NCBI RefSeq assembly: GCF_002080045.1
Contig: NZ_MUIN01000017.1
Location: 124,001 to 188,000, forward strand
Reading direction: 5' to 3'
Length of the DNA stretch: 64,000 nucleotides
Origin: Pseudomonas sp. Bc-h
GTDB taxonomy: Bacteria; Pseudomonadota; Gammaproteobacteria; Pseudomonadales; Pseudomonadaceae
In this document: positions 34,095 through 43,238 of the stretch, piece by piece
Numbering within the stretch: the first letter of the stretch is position 1
Layout: every line of letters starts with the position of its first letter
The notes under the pieces: model-generated
What the model was told of the DNA's origin: nothing
The model's input: only the letters and a program-made list of their open reading frames with translations
Database searches by the model: none
Position numbers and translations under genes: made by a program

Positions 34095-34175
34095 CCGGAG
34101 GTTGCGATAGTGGCGCAAGCGGTGTGTCAGGAGCACCGCATTCGCCACCGTCGTAACCTCCTGCAGCTCCCACAA
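34095..34175. repeat. Imperfect palindrome between the AidB-like gene and amn
   Basis: CCGGAGGTTGCGATAGTGGC near 34095 and its inverted counterpart GCCACCGTCGTAACCTCCTG near 34144-34163 can fold into a long imperfect hairpin, followed by GCAGCTCCCACAAG. Another copy of GGAGGTTACGACGG occurs near 34231-34244. It is related to the TGTGGGAG repeat family. Confidence 0.55.
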
Positions 34176-34333
34176 GTATGGGGGCCAGCCGCAGGAGGGT
34201 CCGACCGACTCGAACCCTGTGCGAGCAACCGGAGGTTACGACGGTCGCGAAAGCGATCTGGCTGACACAACTCGTGCCTTCCACTTGCGTTGCAGGCAAG
34301 ATGGAGCCTTGCAAGATCAGAAGGATGCGCATC

Positions 34334-35797
34334 GTGACTGAAGCTTTTATTGTCGTAGAAACTGCCGAACAAGCCGTGGACCGGCTCGCCGAGCTGCACG
34401 GGCGTGCGACCACTTCCTTGAGCCAGGCGCTCAAGCGTTATCTCAAAGACCGCGTCGAGCCAGACGCCGCCGAGCGCAAGCTGTTCCGCTACCCCGAATT
34501 GCGTCTGACCTATCACTGCCAGGGCGAAGTGCCACTGACCACCCGCGCCTACGCCAAGGTACAACTGCCGGGCACTTATAGCGTCACCGTGACCCACCCG
34601 GCGGCGTTCCGCAAATACCTGATCGAACAGCTCGTGCCCCTGATGAATGACTTCACCGTGACGGTAGAAGTGGGCGTGAGTGAGCAGAATATCCCTTACC
34701 CCTATGTGGTCGAGCAGGGCGATGAACTCGCCGGGACCGGCGTAACGGCCGCGACCCTTGCGCGTGTGTTCCCGAGTACCGACCTCTCCGCCGCCACCGA
34801 CGGCATCGCTGACGGTCTGTACGACTGGGCCAACACCGATCCGCTGCCGCTGGCGCTGTTCGACGCAGCTCGGGTCGACTTCTCGCTGCGTCGTCTGGTG
34901 CATTACACCGGCAGCGACTGGCGCCATGTGCAGCCGTGGATTCTGCTGACCAACTACCACCGCTACGTCGACCAGTTCATCGTGCATGGTCTGGAAAAAC
35001 TGCGCGACGATCCGCGCTTCGTGAAAATGGTGCTGCCGGGCAACGTCGTCGTCGACAAGAGCATGGATCACGGCGAAGCTCAGGCCATCGTCTCCAGCGT
35101 GGTCTGGCACCGCTACCAGATGCCGGCCTATCACCTGATTGCCGAAGACGGTCACGGTGTGACCCTGGTCAACATCGGCGTCGGCCCGTCCAACGCCAAG
35201 AACATCACCGACCACCTGGCCGTGCTGCGTCCGCATTGCTGGCTGATGATCGGGCACTGCGGCGGCTTGCGTCAGTCGCAGACCATTGGCGATTACGTGT
35301 TGGCGCACGCCTACATGCGCCGCGACGGCATTCTCGACCGTGTCCTGCCGCCGAATATTCCGATTCCGGCACTGGCCGAGGTGCAATTGGCGTTGCAGGA
35401 GTCGGCAGCGCAGGTCACCGGCGAACGTGGCGACGATCTGAAAAAACGCCTGCGCACCGGCACCGTGCTGACTTACGACGACCGCAACTGGGAGCTGCGT
35501 TGGGCCCAGGAGCGACCGCTGATCAACTTGTCTCGCGCGGTAGCGGTGGACATGGAAAGCGGCACGATTGCCGCACAAGGTTATCGTCTGCGGGTTCCAT
35601 ACGGCACGTTGCTGTGCGTTTCGGACAAGCCCTTGCACAGTGAAATCAAGCTGCCGGGCTCGGCCAACGCCTTTTATGAGCGTGCCGTCACTCAGCATTT
35701 GAAGATCGGCATTGCCGCGCTGGACTTGATGCGTACCCAGCTGAACTCGCTGCACTCGCGCAAGCTGCGCAGCTTCGACGAGCCGCCGTTCCGTTAA
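34334..35797 (+). CDS. amn: AMP nucleosidase
   Basis: Amn hydrolyses AMP to adenine and ribose 5-phosphate and helps control AMP levels. From the GTG at 34334 the protein has 487 residues, close to the E. coli enzyme. An N-terminal domain (about 1-175) precedes the phosphorylase-like catalytic domain with NIGVGPSNAKNITDHLAVLR, GHCGGLRQSQ and VDMESGTIAAQGYR. The frame is open back to 34178. ATG 34325 overlaps AGAAGGA, whereas GTG 34334 has that ribosome binding site eight bases upstream, so the GTG is preferred. A terminator follows. Confidence 0.94.
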   Translation: MTEAFIVVETAEQAVDRLAELHGRATTSLSQALKRYLKDRVEPDAAERKLFRYPELRLTYHCQGEVPLTTRAYAKVQLPGTYSVTVTHPAAFRKYLIEQLVPLMNDFTVTVEVGVSEQNIPYPYVVEQGDELAGTGVTAATLARVFPSTDLSAATDGIADGLYDWANTDPLPLALFDAARVDFSLRRLVHYTGSDWRHVQPWILLTNYHRYVDQFIVHGLEKLRDDPRFVKMVLPGNVVVDKSMDHGEAQAIVSSVVWHRYQMPAYHLIAEDGHGVTLVNIGVGPSNAKNITDHLAVLRPHCWLMIGHCGGLRQSQTIGDYVLAHAYMRRDGILDRVLPPNIPIPALAEVQLALQESAAQVTGERGDDLKKRLRTGTVLTYDDRNWELRWAQERPLINLSRAVAVDMESGTIAAQGYRLRVPYGTLLCVSDKPLHSEIKLPGSANAFYERAVTQHLKIGIAALDLMRTQLNSLHSRKLRSFDEPPFR

Positions 35798-35815
35798 TCG
35801 GCTAGGCGTTTAGCG

Positions 35816-35846
35816 AAAGGGCCACTAAAGTGGCCCTTTCTGTTTC
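35816..35846 (+). terminator. Intrinsic terminator after amn
   Basis: AAAGGGCCAC (35816-35825) and GTGGCCCTTT (35830-35839) form a perfect 10-bp stem around TAAA, followed by CTGTTTCT. It sits just before rluE. Confidence 0.85.
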
Positions 35847-35862
35847 TACGCTTCGAGCTGAT

Positions 35863-36495
35863 ATGCCCCGCAATCAACGTCCTGTTTCTCGCCACCCGGC
35901 GCCGAGTAAATCCAGCGCACCTCGCCGTGTTGCCAAGGCACCGCCTGCCGAGCCTCGCCTGATCCTTTTCAACAAGCCGTTCGACGTGCTGACGCAATTC
36001 AGTGACGGAGAAGGGCGGGCGACGCTCAAGGATTTCATCGAGATCCCCGGCATCTATCCGGCGGGCCGACTGGATCGCGACAGCGAAGGCCTGTTGCTGT
36101 TGACCAACGACGGGCAATTGCAGGCGCGTATCGCCGACCCCAAGCACAAACTCGCCAAAACCTACTGGGTTCAGGTCGAAGGTGAACCCTCGCCAGAGCA
36201 ATTGCAGACGCTGCGCGATGGCGTCGAACTGAATGATGGCCCGACCTTGCCCGCGCAGGCCAGGCAGCTCGATGAGCCTGAGCTGTGGCCGCGCAACCCG
36301 CCCGTGCGTTTTCGCAAGAGCGTGCCGACCAGTTGGCTGGAGCTGATCATCAAGGAAGGACGCAATCGACAGGTACGCCGGATGACGGCTGCGGTCGGGC
36401 TGCCGACGTTGCGGCTGGTGCGTGTGCGGATCGGCGACTGGAGCATCGAAGGGCTGGATCAGGGACAGTGGCGGGAAGTGCCGGCGAAGCTATAA
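35863..36495 (+). CDS. rluE: 23S rRNA pseudouridine synthase (RluE type)
   Basis: A 210-residue RsuA-family pseudouridine synthase; RluE makes pseudouridine 2457 in 23S rRNA. The catalytic aspartate is Asp71 in GRLDRDSEGLLLLTNDG, with NKPFDVLTQF upstream and LIIKEGRNRQVRRM downstream. It has a basic, proline-rich N-terminal extension (about 1-30) and no S4 domain, which favours RluE over RluB/RsuA. The start at ATG 35863 lies just after the amn terminator. Confidence 0.92.
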   Translation: MPRNQRPVSRHPAPSKSSAPRRVAKAPPAEPRLILFNKPFDVLTQFSDGEGRATLKDFIEIPGIYPAGRLDRDSEGLLLLTNDGQLQARIADPKHKLAKTYWVQVEGEPSPEQLQTLRDGVELNDGPTLPAQARQLDEPELWPRNPPVRFRKSVPTSWLELIIKEGRNRQVRRMTAAVGLPTLRLVRVRIGDWSIEGLDQGQWREVPAKL

Positions 36496-36604
36496 CAGGA
36501 TTTGAGATAGGGTCATCAATCTTCCAGTTGACCGAAATCTACTGTGGGAGGAAGTGGTGCCCATTGAATATGCGTAGGGCGTGGGCGAGTGGCGGTCTGC
36601 GGGG

Positions 36605-36811
36605 TCAACCATGCTGTTCAAGATAGGCAATCACCACGCTCTTGATCACGAACGCCAATACCCCCAGGCCCAGCACGCCGAACAGGATCATGGTACCGAA
36701 GCGTCCGGCTTTGGATTTCTTCGCCAGATCCCAGACGATGAACGCCATGAAACCGATCAGCACGGTCACCAGAATGGTCATCATCCATTCTTCGAACAAC
36801 TCGGGTTCCAT
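36605..36811 (-). CDS. DUF2788 family small membrane protein
   Basis: A 68-residue protein with two membrane helices (about 8-28 and 38-60) separated by a basic loop (KKSKAGRFG), the DUF2788 pattern. The start at 36811 is chosen over an ATG two codons upstream because GGAG lies six bases before it. Function is unknown. It is followed on the plus side by a 110-bp spacer after rluE, with which it converges, and lies just downstream of the Lrp-type regulator on the same strand. Confidence 0.88.
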   Translation of the reverse strand: MEPELFEEWMMTILVTVLIGFMAFIVWDLAKKSKAGRFGTMILFGVLGLGVLAFVIKSVVIAYLEQHG

Positions 36812-36860
36812 GATCATCTCCAGTATCGCGGGCTTGCGAGTATAGAACGCGCTCGGTTTA

Positions 36861-37340
36861 TCAACCGCGCAGGTGCACCAGTGGCAGTTCCGTGCTGGCC
36901 AGCACCTGATTGAGCACGAAGCTGGAGCGCACGCTGGTCACGCCATCGATACGCGTCAGGTGCCCCAGCAGAAATTTCTGATAGTGATCCATGTCTGGTA
37001 CCACGACCTTCAACTGGTAATCCGCGTCGATGCCGGTCACCAGGCTGCACTCCAGTACCTGAGGCAGGTTGCGGATGTGTTGTTCGAAATTCTCGAACCG
37101 GTCGGGCGTGTGTCGGTCCATGCCGATCAGGACGTAGGCGGTAAGACTCAGCCCGAGTTTCTTGCGGTCCAGCAGGGCGACCTGGCGCACGATATAGCCG
37201 TCGTCCTCCAGTTGCTTGACCCGGCGTGAGCAAGGCGAGGGCGACAGGCCGATGCGCTCGGCAAGTTCCTGATTGGAGATACGAGCGTCGCGTTGCAGTT
37301 CGGCGAGAATACTCAGGTCATATCTATCGAGCTTGCTCAC
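36861..37340 (-). CDS. Lrp/AsnC family transcriptional regulator
   Basis: A 159-residue regulator with an N-terminal AsnC-type helix-turn-helix (about 1-60; LDRYDLSILAELQRDARISN and LAERIGLSPSPCSRRVKQLE) and a C-terminal RAM ligand-binding domain (about 70-150; CSLVTGIDADYQLKVVVPDM). It starts at GTG 37340 with AAAGG about nine bases upstream. Such regulators sense amino acids and often control a neighbouring gene. Here the only close same-strand partner is the DUF2788 gene, so its targets are not evident. Confidence 0.93.
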   Translation of the reverse strand: MSKLDRYDLSILAELQRDARISNQELAERIGLSPSPCSRRVKQLEDDGYIVRQVALLDRKKLGLSLTAYVLIGMDRHTPDRFENFEQHIRNLPQVLECSLVTGIDADYQLKVVVPDMDHYQKFLLGHLTRIDGVTSVRSSFVLNQVLASTELPLVHLRG

Positions 37341-37748
37341 GATGGGCGCCTTTATAGAATCGATTGCGCTAGATTATTCATCCGAAGTGAAAAATTGCGC
37401 AAGTGGTGTTTTCGTCAGCAACATTAGCAATCCTCTGTCGCCCGCCAAAGCCTATTCTTTTACCCAGAATCACTGCCCGGACACAGCGTCCAGCGCGGCC
37501 CGCCGAATCAGGCCAGCCGCGGCCTCCAGCCCAACAGGGTTGATCAGGCCACCGGGCTACGCACTGTCCAGAAGACGATGCGAGGTGAGCCGGCGTCAAA
37601 AGCGTCGAGCCAGGACGAAGTATTCGAGGGAGGGCCCATGAGCCCTCTTTTTTTGTGCCCGCGATTTGTGCGCGCTGGTAGAGTGCGGCGAACGGCGCTC
37701 CAAGAATGCAGTCCTATCAACAGGTATCCGCGCCGCAGTGAGGAAAGC
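37341..37748. other. Intergenic region with a possible small RNA or attenuated leader
   Basis: A 408-bp gap between the divergent Lrp-type gene and the Gln-rich protein gene. It contains an intrinsic terminator (37630-37654) on the plus strand but no gene upstream of it on that strand. The terminated transcript could be a small RNA or a leader. Frames here show no recognised protein. Confidence 0.45.
37630..37654 (+). terminator. Intrinsic terminator without an obvious upstream gene
   Basis: GAGGGC (37630-37635) pairs with GCCCTC (37642-37647) and is followed by a run of seven T residues. It precedes the start of the next plus gene by about 95 bases. Confidence 0.7.
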
Positions 37749-38921
37749 ATGAACACGCGCATCTGGCGTTTGGCAGGTGTCAGTCTTTTGGCCTTGAGCA
37801 TCAGCGCTCAGGTGTTGGCCGACGATAACAACCAGCAGCAGCAACAACAGCGTCAGCAACAGCGTCAGCAACAGCAACAGCAGCAGCACCAACAGCAGCA
37901 GCGTGGCTTCGAGATGCAGCGTCAGCAGCAACAGAACCAGCAGCGCTTCAATCAGGATCAGCAGCAAAACCAGAACCAGCAGCGTGAGCAACAGCAGCGC
38001 CAGCAGCAACAACAGCAATATCAGCAGCAGCGCCAGCAGGAACAGCTCAATCAGCAGCGCCAGATCCAGCAGAACCAGCAGCAGCGCTTTGACCAACAGC
38101 GCCAGCAGCAGGATCGTGAGCGCAACCAGCAGCAACAGAATCAGCGTCAGGAGCAGCTCCAGCAACAACAACGCCAGCAGCAACAGCAATTGCAGCAGCG
38201 TCAGTTGCAGGATCGACAGGGGAATCTTCCGATCCAGAGCCGCCCCGACACCGTAGTGCAGACACAACAGCCGCGTCAGGGCTTTTACCGTGACCAGCCT
38301 CGCGATAACAACAACCCTTGGCGCGGTGGCGATCATCGGCCCGACAACGGTCGACCGGGTGGGCATGGCGATGGCTGGGGTTCAGGACCGCATTACCGCC
38401 CAGGATACGAGATAGATCGCATGCCTGGCGGCTACTCCCGAGTGCCGTATCGCGGTAACGACTATTTTTATTCGGGCGGTTACTGGTATCGCCCGCAAGG
38501 CCCGCGTTATGTGGTCGTCGCGCCGCCGCGTGGCGTGCGTGTGCGTTACCTGCCCGATTATGCGCAGCAGGTCTGGCTCGGCAGCGCACTGTTCTTCGTC
38601 GCGGCAGGGACGTATTACACCTATGAGCAGAGCACCCAGGAATACGTCGTGGCTGAGCCGCCGCAGGGCGTAGAGCCTGTGTATTCACCGCAGCAACCAC
38701 AGCAGGCGGCCGATCCTTACGACGTGGTCGCGTATCCGGCCAACGGTCAGAGTCAGCAGCAGTTCGAGCAGGATCGCTACGATTGCTATCGCTATGCGGT
38801 GCAGCAGAGCAATTTCGATCCGGCGAATGCGAGCTATCAGCCTGCACCCGAGGTGGTGGGGATTTATCGTCAGGCGCTGGCCGGGTGTTATGCCAGTCGG
38901 GGCTATAGCGTTCAGCAGTAA
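37749..38921 (+). CDS. Exported glutamine-rich protein with C-terminal DUF6515-like domain
   Basis: A 390-residue protein with a signal peptide ending at VLADD (about residue 25). A Gln-rich low-complexity stretch follows (about 28-160), built from CAGCAG/CAACAG codons with interspersed Arg, Asn and Glu. A Gly/Asn/Pro linker (about 160-220) leads to a folded C-terminal region with YRGNDYFYSGGYWYRP, PRGVRVRYLPDYAQQVW and CYRYAVQQSNFDPANASY. The last part resembles a short cell-envelope module. The ATG has AGGAAAG upstream. Role unknown; Gln-rich regions may mediate self-association. Confidence 0.85.
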   Translation: MNTRIWRLAGVSLLALSISAQVLADDNNQQQQQQRQQQRQQQQQQQHQQQQRGFEMQRQQQQNQQRFNQDQQQNQNQQREQQQRQQQQQQYQQQRQQEQLNQQRQIQQNQQQRFDQQRQQQDRERNQQQQNQRQEQLQQQQRQQQQQLQQRQLQDRQGNLPIQSRPDTVVQTQQPRQGFYRDQPRDNNNPWRGGDHRPDNGRPGGHGDGWGSGPHYRPGYEIDRMPGGYSRVPYRGNDYFYSGGYWYRPQGPRYVVVAPPRGVRVRYLPDYAQQVWLGSALFFVAAGTYYTYEQSTQEYVVAEPPQGVEPVYSPQQPQQAADPYDVVAYPANGQSQQQFEQDRYDCYRYAVQQSNFDPANASYQPAPEVVGIYRQALAGCYASRGYSVQQ

Positions 38922-38944
38922 TGCGGTGAACGCAGAAGGATACT

Positions 38945-39030
38945 TGTAGCAGTACGGCCGGGCGGCGTTCAGTTTGCCGGCGCTGGCGATCTCAAACTTG
39001 CCTGCGCCGGCAGGCCGGACTGCTACAGGT
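38945..39030. repeat. TGTAGCAG-type palindromic intergenic repeat
   Basis: TGTAGCAGTACGGCC and GGCCGGACTGCTACA form the outer arms; an inner TTTGCCGGCGC / GCGCCGGCAG pair adds a second stem. It lies between convergent genes. Confidence 0.75.
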
Positions 39031-39042
39031 ACATGAAGAATC

Positions 39043-39948
39043 TCAATTCAAAACAGGGCTACTGCCCCTGTTCACCACTTCCTGAGGGTCGGCGTGTACC
39101 AGCACTTCGGCTTTGGGATACTCGGCGATGATGGCTCGCTCAACCTGTTCGCACAGGTCGTGCGCCACCGACAATGTCAGCGACCCCGGCAACTCCAGAT
39201 GCAGTTGTACGAACCAGTGATTGCCGGAAATCCGCGTGCGCAAATCGTGGGCGCCCAGCACCCCGGGAACGTTCTGGGCCAGCGCCAGCATACGAGCACT
39301 GACGTCTACAGGCAGTTCGGCGTCCATGAGCACCGATGTGGTTTCCCTGGCAATGGAGATCGCGCTCCACAAGATGTAGAACGCGATCGCCAGACCAAAA
39401 TACGCATCCAGCTGGTCATAACCGAAGTACGCCAGCCCCAGCGCAACCATGATGCTGAGGTTGAGCAGCAGATCGGAGCGGTAATGCAGCGAGTCGGCGC
39501 GAATGGCCGCTGACCCCGTCGCCTTGACCACGCGATGCTGCAACATCAACAGCGCGACGGTCAGGCCGATCGATATCAACATGACCAGGATGCCCAGCCC
39601 GGGAGCCCCCAATGGCTGCGGATGCTGAATGCGTTCGATGGCCTGGAAACCGATCAGGAATGCACTGACGGCAATGAACAGTGCCTGCGCCATACCCGAC
39701 AGCGCCTCGGCCTTGCCGTGGCCGTAACGGTGGTCGTCGTCGGCAGGACGTAATGCGTAATGCACCGCCAGCAGATTGAGGAAAGACGCTGCGCCATCGA
39801 GCAGCGAATCGGTCAGGCCCGCCAGCAGGCTGACCGAGCCACTCAACCACCAGGCCACCGCCTTGGCGATGATCAGAATACTGGCGACGGCCAGCGATGC
39901 CCGCGTCGCCAGACGCAATAACCGGGCATGTTCAGGGCTGGTGCTCAT
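39043..39948 (-). CDS. fieF: Cation diffusion facilitator (FieF-like) metal efflux protein
   Basis: A 301-residue CDF transporter that exports divalent cations (Fe2+/Zn2+ in FieF) by proton antiport. Six membrane segments occupy about 12-205. Metal-site residues are DSLLDGAASF in TM2 and the HxxxD-type motif in TM5 (DSLHYRSDLLLN); DDHRYGHGKAEAL is the CDF signature loop. A cytoplasmic C-terminal domain (about 210-295) has the HDLRTRISGNHWFVQLHLEL metal-sensing fold. Exact metal preference is inferred only. Confidence 0.92.
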   Translation of the reverse strand: MSTSPEHARLLRLATRASLAVASILIIAKAVAWWLSGSVSLLAGLTDSLLDGAASFLNLLAVHYALRPADDDHRYGHGKAEALSGMAQALFIAVSAFLIGFQAIERIQHPQPLGAPGLGILVMLISIGLTVALLMLQHRVVKATGSAAIRADSLHYRSDLLLNLSIMVALGLAYFGYDQLDAYFGLAIAFYILWSAISIARETTSVLMDAELPVDVSARMLALAQNVPGVLGAHDLRTRISGNHWFVQLHLELPGSLTLSVAHDLCEQVERAIIAEYPKAEVLVHADPQEVVNRGSSPVLN

Positions 39949-39979
39949 GGCGCTTCCTTCAGTCAGAACGTTGAAAACA

Positions 39980-40405
39980 TCAGGCCGACGGCACCAGACC
40001 GAGGCTCGCCAGTTGCTGCGCGCTGCCTTTGTGCTGGATCAGACGTGGATCGTCCAGTGGCAGGGTGCGGCCCAGTTCTGTCTGGATGATGGCTTGCAGC
40101 TTGGCGTTGTCCACCGTGCCGTCAGCGCGCACGGCCGGCTCGAGTTTTTGCGGATCGATCTGCGCCTGCTTGCCGCTCGGCAGGTAGATCGCGCCAGTGG
40201 CGAAGTCGACCGCGAACGCAATCACACCAGGGATGATATAGAACAGCAGGCCGATGGCGTCGAGCACCACGATGGCAGGGTCCATCCGGCCGCTGCCTTG
40301 AATCTGACCGCGACGGTCAGGGTAGAAAATACTGCCGCAGGCGGTCAGTTGAGCCAACAGGCTGACGACCAGAGCACCGCCGATCAAACGGGAATGAATA
40401 CGCAT
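39980..40405 (-). CDS. Small lipoprotein of unknown function
   Basis: A 141-residue protein starting at ATG 40405 (GAGGAG upstream). Lipobox LTACGS gives lipidated Cys at about residue 23. A hydrophobic helix (VLDAIGLLFYIIPGVIAFAVDFA, about 47-70) and a C-terminal region with LGRTLPLDDPRLIQHK follow. This pattern is conserved in Pseudomonas, and relatives are sometimes misannotated as polyribonucleotide nucleotidyltransferase, which it is not. Divergent from hrpB. Confidence 0.8.
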   Translation of the reverse strand: MRIHSRLIGGALVVSLLAQLTACGSIFYPDRRGQIQGSGRMDPAIVVLDAIGLLFYIIPGVIAFAVDFATGAIYLPSGKQAQIDPQKLEPAVRADGTVDNAKLQAIIQTELGRTLPLDDPRLIQHKGSAQQLASLGLVPSA

Positions 40406-40549
40406 GGAGATCTCCTCAGAGGAAGCCGCAACTATACAAGGCAAATGCCTAATCAATAAGACTATCCAACCTCCAGGACGGTTCTGCGTCCTTCGAAACA
40501 AAGCTGCATCGCGCCCACGTATAATCGGCGGTCTGTTTTCGGAGTTGCC

Positions 40550-43090
40550 ATGATCTCGCTGCCCATTGATGCCGTCCTGCCTGCGCTACGCCAGGCCCTT
40601 GCCGATCGCGACGAAGCCGTGCTCGAAGCACCGCCCGGCGCGGGCAAGACCACCCGCGTGCCGCTGGCGCTGTTGCAGGAGTCATGGCTCGCCGGGCAGA
40701 CGATTCTCATGCTTGAACCGAGGCGTCTGGCGGCGCGCGCTGCGGCGGAACGGCTGGCGTCCGAGCTGGGCGAGAAGGTGGGCGAGACCGTGGGTTACCG
40801 GATTCGTCTCGACAGCAAGGTCGGCCCCGACACTCGCATCGAAGTCGTGACCGAAGGGATTCTCACCCGACGCCTGCAAGAAGACCCTTCGCTGGAAGGC
40901 GTCGGGCTGCTGATTTTCGACGAATTCCATGAGCGCAGCCTTGATGCCGATCTGGCGCTCGCATTGAGTCTCAATGGCCGCGCGCTGTTTCGCGATGAGC
41001 AGCCGCTGAAGATTCTGCTGATGTCGGCGACGCTGGAGGGTGAGCGACTTTCGACGTTGCTCAATGATGCGCCGGTGATCAGCAGCGAAGGGCGCATGTT
41101 CCCGGTGAAAATGCAGTGGGGACGGCCTTTCCAACCGGGGGAGTTCATCGAGCCGCGCGTGGTTCAGACCGTGCTCGATGCGTTGGGTAACGAGACCGGC
41201 AGCCTGCTGGTGTTTCTGCCGGGGCAGGCGGAGATTCGTCGGGTCAATCAGCAACTGGCCGACGCCTTGGGCGAACGCAGCGATGTCATGCTCTGCCCGC
41301 TGCATGGTGAACTCGACCTCAACGCACAGCGCGCCGCCATCGAACCTGCGCCCCAAGGCAAGCGCAAAGTGGTGCTGGCGACCAATATCGCCGAAACCAG
41401 CCTGACCATCGACGGTGTGCGGGTGGTCATCGATGCGGGGCTGGCGCGGGTGCCGCGGTTTGATCCGGGGAGCGGCATGACCCGGCTCGACACTCAGCGC
41501 ATCTCTCGGGCCAGCGCCACGCAACGCGCAGGCCGGGCAGGGCGACTGGAGCCGGGCGTGTGTTATCGGCTGTGGTCCGAGGCGCAGCACGACCAGCTTG
41601 CAGCCTATGGCGCGGCGGAAATTCTTCAGGCGGATCTCGCAGGGCTGGCCTTGCAGCTGGCACGCTGGGGCGTCGAGCCTGGGCAACTGGTCTGGCTGGA
41701 CGTGCCGCCGGCAGCGGCTTATGCACAAGCGCAGGATTTGCTCGGGCGTCTCGGCGCCTTGGTGCGCAAGCCGGCTGAGGACTGGAAACTCACACCCCAC
41801 GGTCAATCGATGGCTGAGCTGCCAGCGCATCCGCGGATCGGCCATTTGTTGCTGCGTGGTCAGGAGTTGGGCCTTGGCTCACTGGCGTGCGATGTCGCGG
41901 CATTGCTGGGCGAGCGCGATATCTTGCGCGGCGCCGGCGCAGACCTGCACAGTCGCCTGACGTTGCTCGCCGGCACCGAGCGGGCCGGGCGCAGCAGTCA
42001 GGGCGGCGTTCAGCGGGCCAGGCAATTATCCCGACAGTACCGAGGCTATCTCAGAGGCTCTGCGAAGCAGTCAGTTGCCGAGCCCGATCACACTCGCTGG
42101 CTCGGGGCCTTGCTGGCGCTGGCTTACCCCGACCGGGTTGCGCAGCAACGTCGCGCGGGTGGCGCCGAGTATCGGCTAGCCAATGGTCGCGCTGCTTTGT
42201 TCGCCGAGCCTGATGCACTGATGAAAGAACCATGGCTGGTGATCGCCGACCTGGGCAGTCGTCAGGGCCAGAAAGAGGAACGGATTTACCTCGCCGCCGA
42301 GTTCGACCCTGCACTGTTCGATTCAGTCTTGGCGGAGCAAGTCACGCAGTTCGATCAGCTGGACTGGGACGAGCGCGAGGGTGTGTTCCGCGCCGAGCGT
42401 CAGCGCAAGGCCGGTGAGTTGATCATCAGCCGTGAGCCGCTCACCGGCCTGGATGATTCCGCACGCGGTCAGGCGCTGCTCGCGCTGGTCAGGCGCAAGG
42501 GGCTGGAGCTGCTGCCGTGGACGCCGGAGCTGCGTCAGTGGCAGGCGCGAGTCGGCTTGTTGCGTCAGCTGGATCTGGAAAAACAGGACAGCAGCGAATG
42601 GCCCGACGTCAGCAACAACGCTTTGCTCGAACGCCTGGAGCACTGGCTGCTGCCTTACCTGGGTAAAGTCACGCGGCTGAGTCATTTCGGCAATCTGGAC
42701 GTGTCGTCGATGCTCCACAATCTGCTGCCATGGCCGTTGCCCCAGCGTCTCGAAGAGCAGGCACCCCACCATTTGAGCGTGCCCTCAGGCTCGTCGGTAC
42801 GGCTGGATTACAGCGAGTACCCGCCGATTCTGGCGGTCCGCTTGCAGGAACTGTTCGGCCTGTCCGACACCCCGCGCATCGCGGGCGGTCGGCAGATCGT
42901 CAAGCTGCATCTGTTGTCCCCCGCGCGGCGCCCGGTGCAGGTAACCCAGGATCTGGCCAACTTCTGGCGCAGTACCTATGCCGAGGTGAAGAAGGATCTC
43001 AAGGGGCGATACCCCAAGCACTATTGGCCCGATGATCCCTTGATTGCCGAGCCAACCGCGCGGGTCAAGCCGCGCAAGCCTCAGGCCTGA
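40550..43090 (+). CDS. hrpB: ATP-dependent helicase HrpB
   Basis: An 846-residue DEAH-box helicase. Motif I APPGAGKTT is at about 27-35 and motif II reads DEFH (LLIFDEFHERS, about 122-132). SAT is present in LLMSATLEGE and motif VI QRAGRAGRLEPG is near residue 330. An HA2 domain and the C-terminal HrpB-specific domain (about 510-840; NFWRSTYAEVKKDLKGRYPKH) complete it. The RNA or DNA substrate in Pseudomonas is not settled. The name is unrelated to type III secretion HrpB. It is monocistronic. Confidence 0.96.
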   Translation: MISLPIDAVLPALRQALADRDEAVLEAPPGAGKTTRVPLALLQESWLAGQTILMLEPRRLAARAAAERLASELGEKVGETVGYRIRLDSKVGPDTRIEVVTEGILTRRLQEDPSLEGVGLLIFDEFHERSLDADLALALSLNGRALFRDEQPLKILLMSATLEGERLSTLLNDAPVISSEGRMFPVKMQWGRPFQPGEFIEPRVVQTVLDALGNETGSLLVFLPGQAEIRRVNQQLADALGERSDVMLCPLHGELDLNAQRAAIEPAPQGKRKVVLATNIAETSLTIDGVRVVIDAGLARVPRFDPGSGMTRLDTQRISRASATQRAGRAGRLEPGVCYRLWSEAQHDQLAAYGAAEILQADLAGLALQLARWGVEPGQLVWLDVPPAAAYAQAQDLLGRLGALVRKPAEDWKLTPHGQSMAELPAHPRIGHLLLRGQELGLGSLACDVAALLGERDILRGAGADLHSRLTLLAGTERAGRSSQGGVQRARQLSRQYRGYLRGSAKQSVAEPDHTRWLGALLALAYPDRVAQQRRAGGAEYRLANGRAALFAEPDALMKEPWLVIADLGSRQGQKEERIYLAAEFDPALFDSVLAEQVTQFDQLDWDEREGVFRAERQRKAGELIISREPLTGLDDSARGQALLALVRRKGLELLPWTPELRQWQARVGLLRQLDLEKQDSSEWPDVSNNALLERLEHWLLPYLGKVTRLSHFGNLDVSSMLHNLLPWPLPQRLEEQAPHHLSVPSGSSVRLDYSEYPPILAVRLQELFGLSDTPRIAGGRQIVKLHLLSPARRPVQVTQDLANFWRSTYAEVKKDLKGRYPKHYWPDDPLIAEPTARVKPRKPQA

Positions 43091-43238
43091 AATCGCGTCC
43101 AGCTAACAGGCGCTAACACCGAATAACTGGTCGAATTCGACACGGGTCCTCAATCTGTAGCCTTGCCGAACAAAGCAGGACAGCGCGGCCCCGTGCGCGT
43201 TGTCCACGTCCTGGCGAGTGACGATGAAAAGGGATTGG

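Noticed and set aside
40550..43090. Type III secretion regulator HrpB
   Set aside because: The protein has full DEAH helicase motifs and the HrpB helicase C-terminal domain; the shared name is coincidental.
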